Shown here in pieces: positions 1 through 4,889 of a stretch of DNA of 6,011 bases (positions are counted from its first letter, which is position 1; the number at the start of each line of letters is the position of its first letter). A program made the position numbers and the translations under genes. The notes under the pieces were generated by a model. It was not told the DNA's origin. It made no database searches and saw only the letters and a program-made list of their open reading frames with translations. The stretch is from an uncultured Caulobacterales bacterium (GTDB lineage: Bacteria; Pseudomonadota; Alphaproteobacteria; Caulobacterales; Caulobacteraceae). The stretch spans positions 1-6,011 of the forward strand of contig CAIUZX010000518.1 of the NCBI GenBank assembly GCA_903903715.1, written 5' to 3'.

Positions 1-894
1 GCGCACCGTGTCGGTCAGTTCGCCCCAGTCGGCGTGATCGCTGATGATCAGCGGCAGCTCCACGCCCTGGCGGCGCGCCCTTGCGCGCACGCTCATCCAG
101 CCGCTGGCGAAGGCGAGAACCGGGTCCTGGAAGCGCTGGGCCCATGGGGTGTGGAAGGCGGACGGCGGGGCGACCACGATCCGCCCGGCGAAGTCGGCCT
201 TCTCGCCTTTTGGATCCTTCAAGGTTGCGGGCTCCAACGCGCCAAGATCGACGCCGAACCGCTGATAGACCGCGTTCACCGCCGTCAGCGCCCCGTGGAT
301 GAAGATCGGCGCCTCATACCCTGCAAGGCGCAGGAGGGCGATGATGCGCTGGGCTTTGCCGAGGGAATAGGCCCCAACCAGATGCGTCCGCTCCGGAAAC
401 TGGCGGATGGAGGTGAGCAGCTTGTCCACCTCCGCGCTGGCGAGAGGGTGGCGAAAGACCGGCAGGCCAAAGGTCGCTTCGGTGACATAGATGTCACTGG
501 GCGCGGGCTCGAAGCCCGTGCAGGTGGGGTCGGCGGCGCGCTTGAAGTCGCCGGATACGGTGATCCTCAGTCCCCGCCACGTCACGGTGACCTGGGCTGA
601 GCCGAGGACGTGCCCGGCAGGCGTCAGGCGAATGTCGACGCCGTCCCGGGTCAGCGTTTCACCGTAGGGGAGCGCCACCATCTCGCCGGCGAAGTTTTCG
701 CCGTAGCGTGCGGCCATGAGGGCGAGGGTTTCGGCCGTCGCGGCCACCTGCCTATGGCCGGCGCGGGCGTGGTCGGCGTGTCCGTGGGTGACGACCGCCC
801 GATTCACCGGGCGCACCGGATCAATGTAGAAGTCGCCGGGGGGGCAGTAGAGGCCGTCTGGACCCGGTCGCAGGAGATCCTGCGGACGGATCAG
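1..894 (-). CDS. Ligase-associated DNA exonuclease, metallo-beta-lactamase fold (3' end missing at window edge)
   Basis: This is a metallo-beta-lactamase/beta-CASP nuclease of the family annotated as putative DNA ligase-associated exonuclease (relatives of YSH1/CPSF73). It is expected to process DNA ends in the cytoplasm together with an ATP-dependent DNA ligase and a helicase; that role is family knowledge and not shown here. The 298 visible codons begin LIRPQDLLRPGPDGLYCPPG. They carry the metal-binding HGHADH motif (residues 37-42), a GHVLGSAQ block with His95, SGDFK with Asp116, and near the edge ISDHADW with His287. Family members are usually somewhat longer, so a few dozen C-terminal residues are probably lost past base 1. 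No ATG, GTG or TTG lies in frame near the conserved N-terminus. The best start is CTG at 894-892, which overlaps the TGA of the upstream NfeD gene (CTGA) and has AGGG nine bases before it (904-907). Family call is secure; the start is less so. Confidence 0.9.
   Translation of the reverse strand, partial: MIRPQDLLRPGPDGLYCPPGDFYIDPVRPVNRAVVTHGHADHARAGHRQVAATAETLALMAARYGENFAGEMVALPYGETLTRDGVDIRLTPAGHVLGSAQVTVTWRGLRITVSGDFKRAADPTCTGFEPAPSDIYVTEATFGLPVFRHPLASAEVDKLLTSIRQFPERTHLVGAYSLGKAQRIIALLRLAGYEAPIFIHGALTAVNAVYQRFGVDLGALEPATLKDPKGEKADFAGRIVVAPPSAFHTPWAQRFQDPVLAFASGWMSVRARARRQGVELPLIISDHADWGELTDTVR
891..894 (-). promoter_or_regulatory. CTGA start/stop overlap coupling the NfeD gene to the exonuclease gene
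   Basis: On the minus strand the four bases read CTGA. TGA ends the NfeD-like gene and CTG is the only near-cognate start in frame with the conserved exonuclease N-terminus. AGGG at 904-907 sits nine bases upstream as a modest ribosome-binding site. Translational coupling is inferred. Confidence 0.55.
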
Positions 895-1430
895 CGGTCG
901 AGGCCCTGGACCTGCAGACGCACGCCGCCGATGACCCGGGTCACCCGCACGGGGGCTTCGGGAGGCATCATGTCGTCCCCGGACTCAAGCTCAGCCGCCC
1001 ACTCGGCGCCCTCAATCCAGACGCGGCCGACGCCGTTGGCGAACTCGCTGGTCGTGCGTCCGATCCGGCCGACCAGCTTTGTCGCCCGGTCCACGGTGCC
1101 CATCTCCATCTTCTTCGGCGGCTTGGAGCGACCGGGCTCCGAAAAGCCCTGGACATGCGCAACGCGCGGAGTCGCAAGCCAGCGCGGCACGATATAGGTG
1201 ACGAGGACGATAGCGAGGAACAGGGCGGTTTCTGCAGACAGGGCCATGTGGATGTTCATCAGGCCGAGAGACGCCAGCACGACGGCGGCGAGGACTGGGC
1301 CGATCAGCACCCGCGCGCCGGTCACCAAAGCCACCACGACAAACACGCCCGCCAGTCCCAGCCAAGCCCAGTACGGGGCTTGCTGATAGAGCGCCAATAC
1401 CGTCGCCATCACACTACCCACCCAACTCAT
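891..1430 (-). CDS. NfeD-like membrane protein (C-terminal OB-fold domain)
   Basis: A 179-residue NfeD-family protein. It has a hydrophobic N-terminal half with about two to three membrane segments (roughly residues 18-37, 42-60 and 66-83) and a soluble C-terminal domain (about 115-179). The phrases LVGRIGRT and GRVWIEGAEWAAE match the NfeD OB-fold pattern. Short NfeD proteins usually partner stomatin/SPFH proteins in membrane quality control or microdomains, but no stomatin gene is visible here, so its role is open. The start is ambiguous. ATG at 1430 has only a weak AAGAA upstream, whereas the ATG at 1409 (Met8) has GGGTGGG seven bases before it and gives a more usual N-terminus. The stop overlaps the probable CTG start of the exonuclease, so the two are likely co-translated. 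Confidence 0.85.
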   Translation of the reverse strand: MSWVGSVMATVLALYQQAPYWAWLGLAGVFVVVALVTGARVLIGPVLAAVVLASLGLMNIHMALSAETALFLAIVLVTYIVPRWLATPRVAHVQGFSEPGRSKPPKKMEMGTVDRATKLVGRIGRTTSEFANGVGRVWIEGAEWAAELESGDDMMPPEAPVRVTRVIGGVRLQVQGLDR

Positions 1431-1536
1431 TTGTTCTTGAGGGCACTATACCCGGTCAGCCGGGTCCGCGCCATCGTTTAGACATTTTTAATATAATTTA
1501 ACGTGCCTCCAAGGGGAATTGGGTTCTTGTGAATTT
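1431..1536 (-). promoter_or_regulatory. Spacer with probable minus-strand promoter for the NfeD-exonuclease unit
   Basis: On the minus strand a TATAGT hexamer (1450-1445) lies just upstream of the NfeD gene. At 17-bp spacing the -35 position reads TGGCGC (1473-1468), a weak match. An AT-rich patch at 1485-1501 falls where an UP element would sit. An inverted repeat ACCCGG-TCAG-CCGGGT (1450-1465) fills the bases next to the -10. If TATAGT is the real -10, transcription starts near 1438, leaving almost no leader before the ATG at 1430 and favouring the ATG at 1409. No T-tailed terminator for the upstream TIGR02301 gene is visible, so read-through is possible. Confidence 0.4.
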
Positions 1537-1956
1537 TCAGCGAACTGAGCCTGAATTTGTCTCTCCGACCAGGGACTCCGAGAGCGTCTTTCCCCGGGCT
1601 GCGGAGGACTGCTCTGCGATACGGCTCTGCCCGTTGCAGACGGGATAATCGGTCTGCGCGGCCTGGAAGCCCGCATTGAAGCGGTCGATCAGGCGTTGTC
1701 GGAAGACCGGATCGTCTCCCTCCAAGGCGATCAGCCGGGTCATGCGACTGTACCATTGCCCGTCTGTGGAGCCGACGCACAGGCGCCGAAGCGCGTGAGA
1801 TTCTCCCAGAACGTAGGCGAGCTCGACCAGGATCTGCCGCTGCTCCGGAGGCCTCGGCGTCGCCTGTGGCGCGGGAGCCGGCGGCGCCGCCGTCGCCACG
1901 CCGCCCGCCAGGATGACGGCGACGCTCAACAGACAGGGAAGCGTGCGGCGTTTCAT
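1537..1956 (-). CDS. TIGR02301 family secreted protein of unknown function
   Basis: A 139-residue protein recognised as the alphaproteobacterial TIGR02301 family, which has no assigned function. An N-terminal signal peptide (MKRRTLPCLL plus a hydrophobic stretch to about residue 23, cleavage near ATAA) is followed by a Pro/Ala-rich linker (24-38). The conserved core follows: ELAYVLGESHALRRLC (45-60), WYSRMTRL (68-75) and RFNAGFQ (92-98). Cys60 and Cys107 could form a periplasmic disulfide. The Ser-rich C-terminal tail from about 112 looks poorly conserved. The ATG overlaps the stop of the nitronate monooxygenase gene by 4 bp (ATGA) and has no strong Shine-Dalgarno of its own, so translation probably depends on coupling. 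It is the last gene of the Nudix-NMO-TIGR02301 unit. Confidence 0.85.
   Translation of the reverse strand: MKRRTLPCLLSVAVILAGGVATAAPPAPAPQATPRPPEQRQILVELAYVLGESHALRRLCVGSTDGQWYSRMTRLIALEGDDPVFRQRLIDRFNAGFQAAQTDYPVCNGQSRIAEQSSAARGKTLSESLVGETNSGSVR
1953..1956 (-). promoter_or_regulatory. ATGA overlap between the nitronate monooxygenase and TIGR02301 genes
   Basis: The minus strand reads ATGA: ATG of the TIGR02301 gene overlaps TGA of the flavoenzyme gene. The preceding bases are a GC run without a clear ribosome-binding site, which supports coupled translation and one shared mRNA. Confidence 0.7.
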
Positions 1957-2945
1957 GCCGCGGGCGCGCCGGCCGGGCTTTTTGCGTTCAGAGCGGAGAG
2001 ACGCGAGACAGTCGCGTGCGCGTCGGCCATGATCTCGGCGATCACCTCCGCGGCGGACACGACCTTGTGTACACCCCCTGCGGACTGGCCCATCGCAAAG
2101 CAGGAGCGGTCGGGGTCAAGGCCCTCGATCTGGCCGCCGATCCCGCCCATGACGCCTGCGCGAACCGAGACCATCGCCTGCATCGGGAAGGGCTGGATGT
2201 CCTTTGGACGGGACTCCCAGTCCTCGACATAGGGGTTCTTGGCGACGCGCATCGGCTTGCCGGAGTAGCAGCGCGTGCGCACCGTGTCCTCGTCCCGCGC
2301 CTGCACCACCGCCTCGCGATAGAGGTCGCCTGCATGGGCCTCCTTCGTCGCGATGAAGCGCGTACCCATCCACACGGCTTGAGCGCCCAGCGCCAGGGCG
2401 GCGGCGAGGCCGCGACCGTCATAGAGCCCGCCCGCCGCGGCGACCGGGATCTTCACCGTCTCCACGGCCTGCGCCACCAGCGGGAAGGTGCCGACGAGAC
2501 CGGTGTGGCCGCCGCCTTCGCCGCCCTGGCAGATCACGGCGTCGCAACCCGCCTGCTCGGCCTTGACCGCGTGCTTCACCTGGCCGCAGACGACCATCAC
2601 CTTCAGCCCCGCCTTGTGCAGGGCTTCGAGGATCGGCATGGGTACGCCCAGCCCGGCGACGAAGGCCGTCGCACCGCCATTGATGATGACGTCGACGCTG
2701 GCGGTCAGGGATTCCGGCGATGCGGCGAGCAGGTCGACGCCGAAGGGTCGGTCGGTCAGCTTGCGCACCTGACGCATCTGGTCAGCGATCTCGTCCGGCG
2801 TGCGGCCGGCCATGCCCAGAACGCCGTAGCCGCCGGCATTGGATACGGCGGCGACCAGTTCGGCATAGGCGACGCCGCCCATTCCGGCGAGCAGGATGGG
2901 GTGCTCGATGTCGAGCATGTCGCACAGCGGGGTTCTCAATGACAT
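1953..2945 (-). CDS. Nitronate monooxygenase / 2-nitropropane dioxygenase family FMN enzyme
   Basis: A full-length (330-residue) TIM-barrel flavoprotein of the NPD/NMO family. Such enzymes bind FMN and oxidise alkyl nitronates (for example propionate 3-nitronate) to the carbonyl compound and nitrite. The fold is shared with FabK enoyl-ACP reductases. Visible motifs are the N-terminal HPILLAGMGGVA (15-26), the active-site block CQGGEGGGHTG (139-149) with the candidate catalytic His147, the phosphate-binding AAAGGLYDGRGLA (169-181), and ALGAQAVWMGTRF (185-197). The start is an ATG with AGAGGA seven bases upstream (2953-2958), a strong ribosome-binding site. It lies 53 bp downstream of the Nudix gene and overlaps the TIGR02301 gene by 4 bp. 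Substrate cannot be read from sequence; many members act on unknown substrates. Confidence 0.92.
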   Translation of the reverse strand: MSLRTPLCDMLDIEHPILLAGMGGVAYAELVAAVSNAGGYGVLGMAGRTPDEIADQMRQVRKLTDRPFGVDLLAASPESLTASVDVIINGGATAFVAGLGVPMPILEALHKAGLKVMVVCGQVKHAVKAEQAGCDAVICQGGEGGGHTGLVGTFPLVAQAVETVKIPVAAAGGLYDGRGLAAALALGAQAVWMGTRFIATKEAHAGDLYREAVVQARDEDTVRTRCYSGKPMRVAKNPYVEDWESRPKDIQPFPMQAMVSVRAGVMGGIGGQIEGLDPDRSCFAMGQSAGGVHKVVSAAEVIAEIMADAHATVSRLSALNAKSPAGAPAA

Positions 2946-2952
2946 TTGCGCG

Positions 2953-2958
2953 TCCTCT
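2953..2958 (-). promoter_or_regulatory. Shine-Dalgarno AGAGGA of the nitronate monooxygenase gene
   Basis: AGAGGA on the minus strand with a seven-base spacer to the ATG at 2945. It fixes the start and is the best ribosome-binding site in the minus-strand operon, suggesting this gene is translated independently of the Nudix gene before it. Confidence 0.7.
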
Positions 2959-2998
2959 TCTCGTTTCGCGCACTATGCGGCGCCCGCGACGCCCTTGG

Positions 2999-3478
2999 CT
3001 AGCTTGACGCTGGAGCCACCGCGTCCGGCCAGAGCGCCGCAGCCTGCCGGATCACGCGTTCGGTTTCGGGCCAAAGCTGGAACTCGGACAGCCGGTCTAA
3101 AGACACGAACACCGCCTCCGTCGCGTCGTCCCCGGCTTGCGGCGTTCCTCCTGTCCAGCGCGCGGCGTAATCGACCAGGACATAGTGCATGGCGGGCCGG
3201 CCGTCGGGGGCGCGATCGAACAGTCCGTCGACCACGTCGATCAGGCCGAGCACTTCGGCGGTGACGCCTGTTTCCTCGGAAAGCTCCCGCAGCGCGCCGG
3301 CGGCCAGTGTCTCCCCGAACTCGAGCCGACCGCCCGGCACGCTGTAGGCGCCGGCGTTTGGGGGCTTCGCCCGCCGGATCAGCAGCACCTCGCCCGGAGG
3401 CCTCAGGCAAACCACGCCGACCGCGACGACAGGATGTTGCGGCAGATGCAGAGAATTTGACTGATTTTTCTGTTCCAA
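2999..3478 (-). CDS. Nudix hydrolase (TTG start)
   Basis: A 159-residue single-domain Nudix hydrolase that cleaves a nucleoside diphosphate linked to another moiety, using divalent metal. The Nudix box is perfect: GRLEFGETLAAGALRELSEE (50-69) then TGV, satisfying G-x5-E-x7-R-E-U-x-E-E-x-G-U with Glu68 and Glu69 as metal ligands. The preceding AGAYSVPGG (42-50) resembles the ADP-ribose pyrophosphatase / MutT-like COG1051 subgroup, but substrate cannot be assigned. No ATG lies in frame upstream. TTG at 3478-3476 has AGGG with nine bases spacing (3488-3491) and precedes the conserved first strand (PVVAVGVVCL, 16-25). It is the first gene of a minus-strand unit leading into the nitronate monooxygenase. 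Confidence 0.93.
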   Translation of the reverse strand: MEQKNQSNSLHLPQHPVVAVGVVCLRPPGEVLLIRRAKPPNAGAYSVPGGRLEFGETLAAGALRELSEETGVTAEVLGLIDVVDGLFDRAPDGRPAMHYVLVDYAARWTGGTPQAGDDATEAVFVSLDRLSEFQLWPETERVIRQAAALWPDAVAPASS

Positions 3479-3549
3479 ATCAATGCGCCCTAACTTCTGG
3501 TGACATAATTACAAAAAAATCACTTGGCGGCCTCGGGCGGCAGTGCTAT

Positions 3550-3564
3550 CTAAGCATTGCTTAG
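3550..3564. promoter_or_regulatory. Perfect 15-bp palindrome, candidate repressor operator
   Basis: CTAAGCA-T-TGCTTAG is a perfect 7-bp inverted repeat around one central base. A one-base loop cannot form a useful RNA hairpin, so it looks like a dimeric protein-binding site. It overlaps the proposed -10 (TATCTA, 3547-3552) and start point of the rightward gene, a typical position for repression. Regulators of the MarR or TetR kind bind sites of this size, but the sequence does not name the protein and no regulator gene is adjacent. Confidence 0.5.
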
Positions 3565-3649
3565 TTTGATCTGGCGTCTTCGGTGGGGATACCGGGCGCC
3601 GCGGGTCGACCTCAGCAGGAACTCTTCTGCTTTCCTCCCCGAAACGTCC

Positions 3650-3653
3650 GGAG
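3650..3653 (+). promoter_or_regulatory. Shine-Dalgarno GGAG for the small secreted protein
   Basis: GGAG with a seven-base spacer to ATG 3661. It supports this start over longer in-frame readings, as does the signal peptide that begins directly at this Met. Confidence 0.7.
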
Positions 3654-3660
3654 TCACATC

Positions 3661-3975
3661 ATGTTCAAGTCTATCGCTCTTGCGGCGACGCTGTCGCTCG
3701 CCGCCTTCTCTGTCGCGCAAGCCGAAGGTTCCTTCGCCAGCGCCAGCCTCTCCTCGCCCGTGTCGCGCGCGACCCAGGTGATCGCCGGCGGCGCCGTGTG
3801 GACCTGTGAAGGCGCTTCGTGCCGTGCGCCGGTCACGTCCGACGCCACCCTGTCGGTCTCGGCCTGCAAGCAACTCGCCCGCGAAGCCGGCCCCGTGGTC
3901 GACTACGCCGTGGACCGCCAGAAGCTGTCCGACGCCGAGCTGCAGCGTTGCAACGGCGGCCGTTCGCCGCGCTAA
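3661..3975 (+). CDS. Small exported four-cysteine protein, resembling the CC_3452 family (unknown function)
   Basis: A 104-residue protein with a clean signal peptide (MFKSIALAATLSLAAFSVAQA, cleavage after residue 21) and a mature part of about 83 residues. The mature part has four cysteines, in WTCEGASC (Cys49, Cys54), SACKQLAREAGPV (Cys69) and ELQRCN (Cys97). They could form two disulfides in the periplasm. The pattern W-x-C-E-G-x-x-C, a central AC-x-x-L-A-R-E-x-G, and a C-terminal L-x-x-C-N recalls the CC_3452 family of Caulobacterales and Sphingomonadales, which is uncharacterised. I make that match from memory with moderate confidence. It is a single-gene unit: own promoter and palindrome upstream, intrinsic terminator downstream. 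An earlier in-frame start would add about 26 residues ahead of the signal peptide and is unlikely. Confidence 0.85.
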   Translation: MFKSIALAATLSLAAFSVAQAEGSFASASLSSPVSRATQVIAGGAVWTCEGASCRAPVTSDATLSVSACKQLAREAGPVVDYAVDRQKLSDAELQRCNGGRSPR

Positions 3976-4025
3976 ACCCTTCTTGTTTCCTCCCGATCCT
4001 TTCAGGGTCGATCTAGCGCCTCATA

Positions 4026-4062
4026 GGGCGGAGCGGCGACAAGCGGCTCCGCCCCTTTTTTT
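4026..4062 (+). terminator. Intrinsic terminator after the small secreted protein gene
   Basis: The stem GGGCGGAGC (4026-4034) pairs perfectly with GCTCCGCCC (4046-4054) across an 11-base loop and is followed by seven T (4056-4062). It lies 50 bases after the TAA, ends the unit and insulates the CHAP gene promoter. Confidence 0.92.
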
Positions 4063-4113
4063 GCCGATTCGGTCCGGCGATTCCCCTGGAGGGGGCTGTT
4101 CGGCGCCGATTCG
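4063..4113. promoter_or_regulatory. Cluster of three GATTC (GANTC) sites upstream of the CHAP gene
   Basis: GATTC occurs at 4066-4070, 4079-4083 and 4108-4112. The outer two lie within an identical 9-mer GCCGATTCG (4063-4071 and 4105-4113), 42 bp apart, and the middle one within GGCGATTCC. GANTC is the target of the CcrM adenine methyltransferase in Caulobacter-type bacteria, and GcrA acts at such promoters. Between them lies CCCCT-GG-AGGGG (4083-4094), a short palindrome. The functional meaning is inferred. Confidence 0.4.
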
Positions 4114-4128
4114 TTAATCAAACCTTAC
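4114..4128 (+). promoter_or_regulatory. CtrA-like box TTAA-N7-TTAC
   Basis: TTAA (4114-4117), seven bases, then TTAC (4125-4128). The Caulobacter CtrA consensus is TTAA-N7-TTAA, so this is one mismatch off. It begins one base after the third GATTC site and about 135 bp before the CHAP start. One-mismatch hits arise by chance, but the location is apt for a cell-wall gene. Confidence 0.35.
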
Positions 4129-4262
4129 CAAACTGGGGCAAATTGTCGCGCTTCAGGGGAAAAAATGGGTCTTTTGCCTTCAATTAACGCCTTTGGCCTC
4201 TTTTCATGCTGCTGTTGCATGGTAAGCACGGCCATCAACAACGGCGAGGGATAACGGGGCGG

Positions 4263-4856
4263 ATGTCGAACCGACTGGCAGTCTTTGGGGCGGCGGCTCT
4301 GATCGCAGGCGCAGGTGTTGCATCTACGGTGTTCGCGCCAGCGACGGCTCAGGCCGAGGGCGCCATCAGCGGCTGGCAGTGCGCTCAGTTCGCCCGACTG
4401 TTTTCCGGTATCGAGATCTTCGGCGACGCCTACACATGGTGGCGCCAGGCGGTCGGCAAGTACGCCCGCGGCCAGTCTCCTGAAGTCGGCGCCGTTCTGG
4501 TGTTCAAGCCCCACGGCGCCATGAAGCTCGGTCACGTGGCCGTGGTCAGCCAGGTTGTTACGGATCGCCTGATCCAGGTCACCCACGCCAACTGGTCGCG
4601 GATCGATGGCGCACGTGGTCAGGTCGAAAAGGACGTGATGGTCGCCGACGTCTCCGACGCGGGCGACTGGAGCCAGGTCAAGGTCTGGAATAACCCGACC
4701 AAGGATATGGGCACGACGGTCTATCCGACCTTCGGCTTCGTTTACAAGAGCCCGGCGCAGGCGGCGGCTTCGGCCACGGCCAAGGTTGACGCTTCGGATC
4801 CCATCGCGCGGATCCTGTCTACGGTTTCAGGCGGCGGCGACTCCTCGCCTCGTTGA
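4263..4856 (+). CDS. Exported CHAP-domain protein, probable peptidoglycan amidase/peptidase
   Basis: A 197-residue secreted protein. The signal peptide (MSNRLAVFGAAALIAGAGVA, then to about residue 31, cleavage near AQA-EG) leads into a CHAP cysteine-hydrolase domain. Visible are GWQCAQFARLFSG with the candidate nucleophile Cys40, AYTWWRQA (56-63), GAVLVFKPHGAMKLGHVAVV (76-95) with catalytic His91, and THANWS (107-112), where Asn110 would complete the triad. CHAP enzymes cut peptidoglycan cross-bridge or amide bonds. A further block, RGQVEKDVMVADVSDAGDWS (118-137), belongs to the alphaproteobacterial version. The tail from about 164 is Ala/Ser-rich and low complexity. ATG 4263 was chosen because it starts a normal signal peptide and follows GGGGCGG (4256-4262) and GAGGG (4246-4250); an ATG at 4206 would add 19 polar residues before it. 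It converges on the lysoplasmalogenase gene with an 8-bp gap. Confidence 0.88.
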   Translation: MSNRLAVFGAAALIAGAGVASTVFAPATAQAEGAISGWQCAQFARLFSGIEIFGDAYTWWRQAVGKYARGQSPEVGAVLVFKPHGAMKLGHVAVVSQVVTDRLIQVTHANWSRIDGARGQVEKDVMVADVSDAGDWSQVKVWNNPTKDMGTTVYPTFGFVYKSPAQAAASATAKVDASDPIARILSTVSGGGDSSPR

Positions 4857-4889
4857 TCGGGCGTTCACGTCAGGAACGCCGTGGCGATC
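4855..4889. terminator. Inverted repeat at the convergent gene ends, possible bidirectional terminator without T-tract
   Basis: GGCGTTC (4860-4866) pairs with GAACGCC (4874-4880) over a 7-base loop. It is extended by GATCG (4855-4859) with CGATC (4885-4889) across a four-base GTGG bulge. It begins inside the CHAP stop codon and runs into the 3' end of the convergent lysoplasmalogenase gene. Neither strand has a T-run, so it would be a weak or Rho-assisted stop, or an RNA 3'-end stabiliser. It is the only structure in the 8-bp gap between stops. Confidence 0.4.

Larger units (their letters stand above)
3479..3660. promoter_or_regulatory. Divergent promoter region between the Nudix operon and the small secreted protein gene
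   Basis: This 182-bp spacer separates two divergent genes. For the rightward gene, TTGGCG (3524-3529) and TATCTA (3547-3552) are 17 bp apart; TG at 3544-3545 makes the second an extended -10. This places a start near 3560 and gives a leader of about 100 bases. For the leftward Nudix gene the AT-rich stretch at 3500-3520 (including TAATTAT on the minus strand) is the likely promoter area, but I see no clear -35/-10 pair. Assignments are by eye. Confidence 0.45.

Noticed and set aside
34..600. Plus-strand open frame of 188 codons opposite the exonuclease
   Set aside because: It has low-complexity, charged composition without motifs, while the minus strand carries the conserved HGHADH nuclease.
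610..1197. Plus-strand open frame of 195 codons spanning the NfeD/exonuclease junction
   Set aside because: It crosses two real genes in antisense and shows no domain, signal peptide or ribosome-binding site.
1450..1465. GC-rich inverted repeat considered as terminator of the TIGR02301 unit
   Set aside because: No T-run follows on the minus strand and it sits in the spacer next to a TATAGT box, so a promoter element is more likely.
1488..1501. Second CtrA-like site, TTAA-N6-TTAA
   Set aside because: The spacing is six bases and not seven, and the whole patch is AT-rich, so TTAA pairs are expected by chance.
1696..2232. Plus-strand open frame of 178 codons opposite TIGR02301 and the flavoenzyme end
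   Set aside because: It has an Arg-rich composition typical of a frame shadow and straddles two well-supported minus-strand genes.
2016..2942. Long plus-strand open frame (308 codons) antisense to the nitronate monooxygenase gene
   Set aside because: Its translation is rich in His, Arg, Gly and Asp with no recognisable domain, and it mirrors a clear family protein on the other strand. Long antisense frames are common opposite GC-rich genes.
3591..3634. Weak hairpin (AGCAG with CTGCT) and GGTCGACC palindrome in the leader of the small secreted protein gene
   Set aside because: Stems of five bp or less with no anti-terminator or known riboswitch pattern; not enough to call a structured leader.
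4206..4262. Earlier ATG that would lengthen the CHAP protein by 19 residues
   Set aside because: The extension is polar and basic (HGKHGHQQRR) and would precede an otherwise normal signal peptide; the later ATG has G-rich ribosome-binding sequence.
4125..4586. Minus-strand open frame of 153 codons over the CHAP promoter and 5' half
   Set aside because: It is antisense to the CHAP domain, lacks a recognisable product, and would run through the regulatory region.
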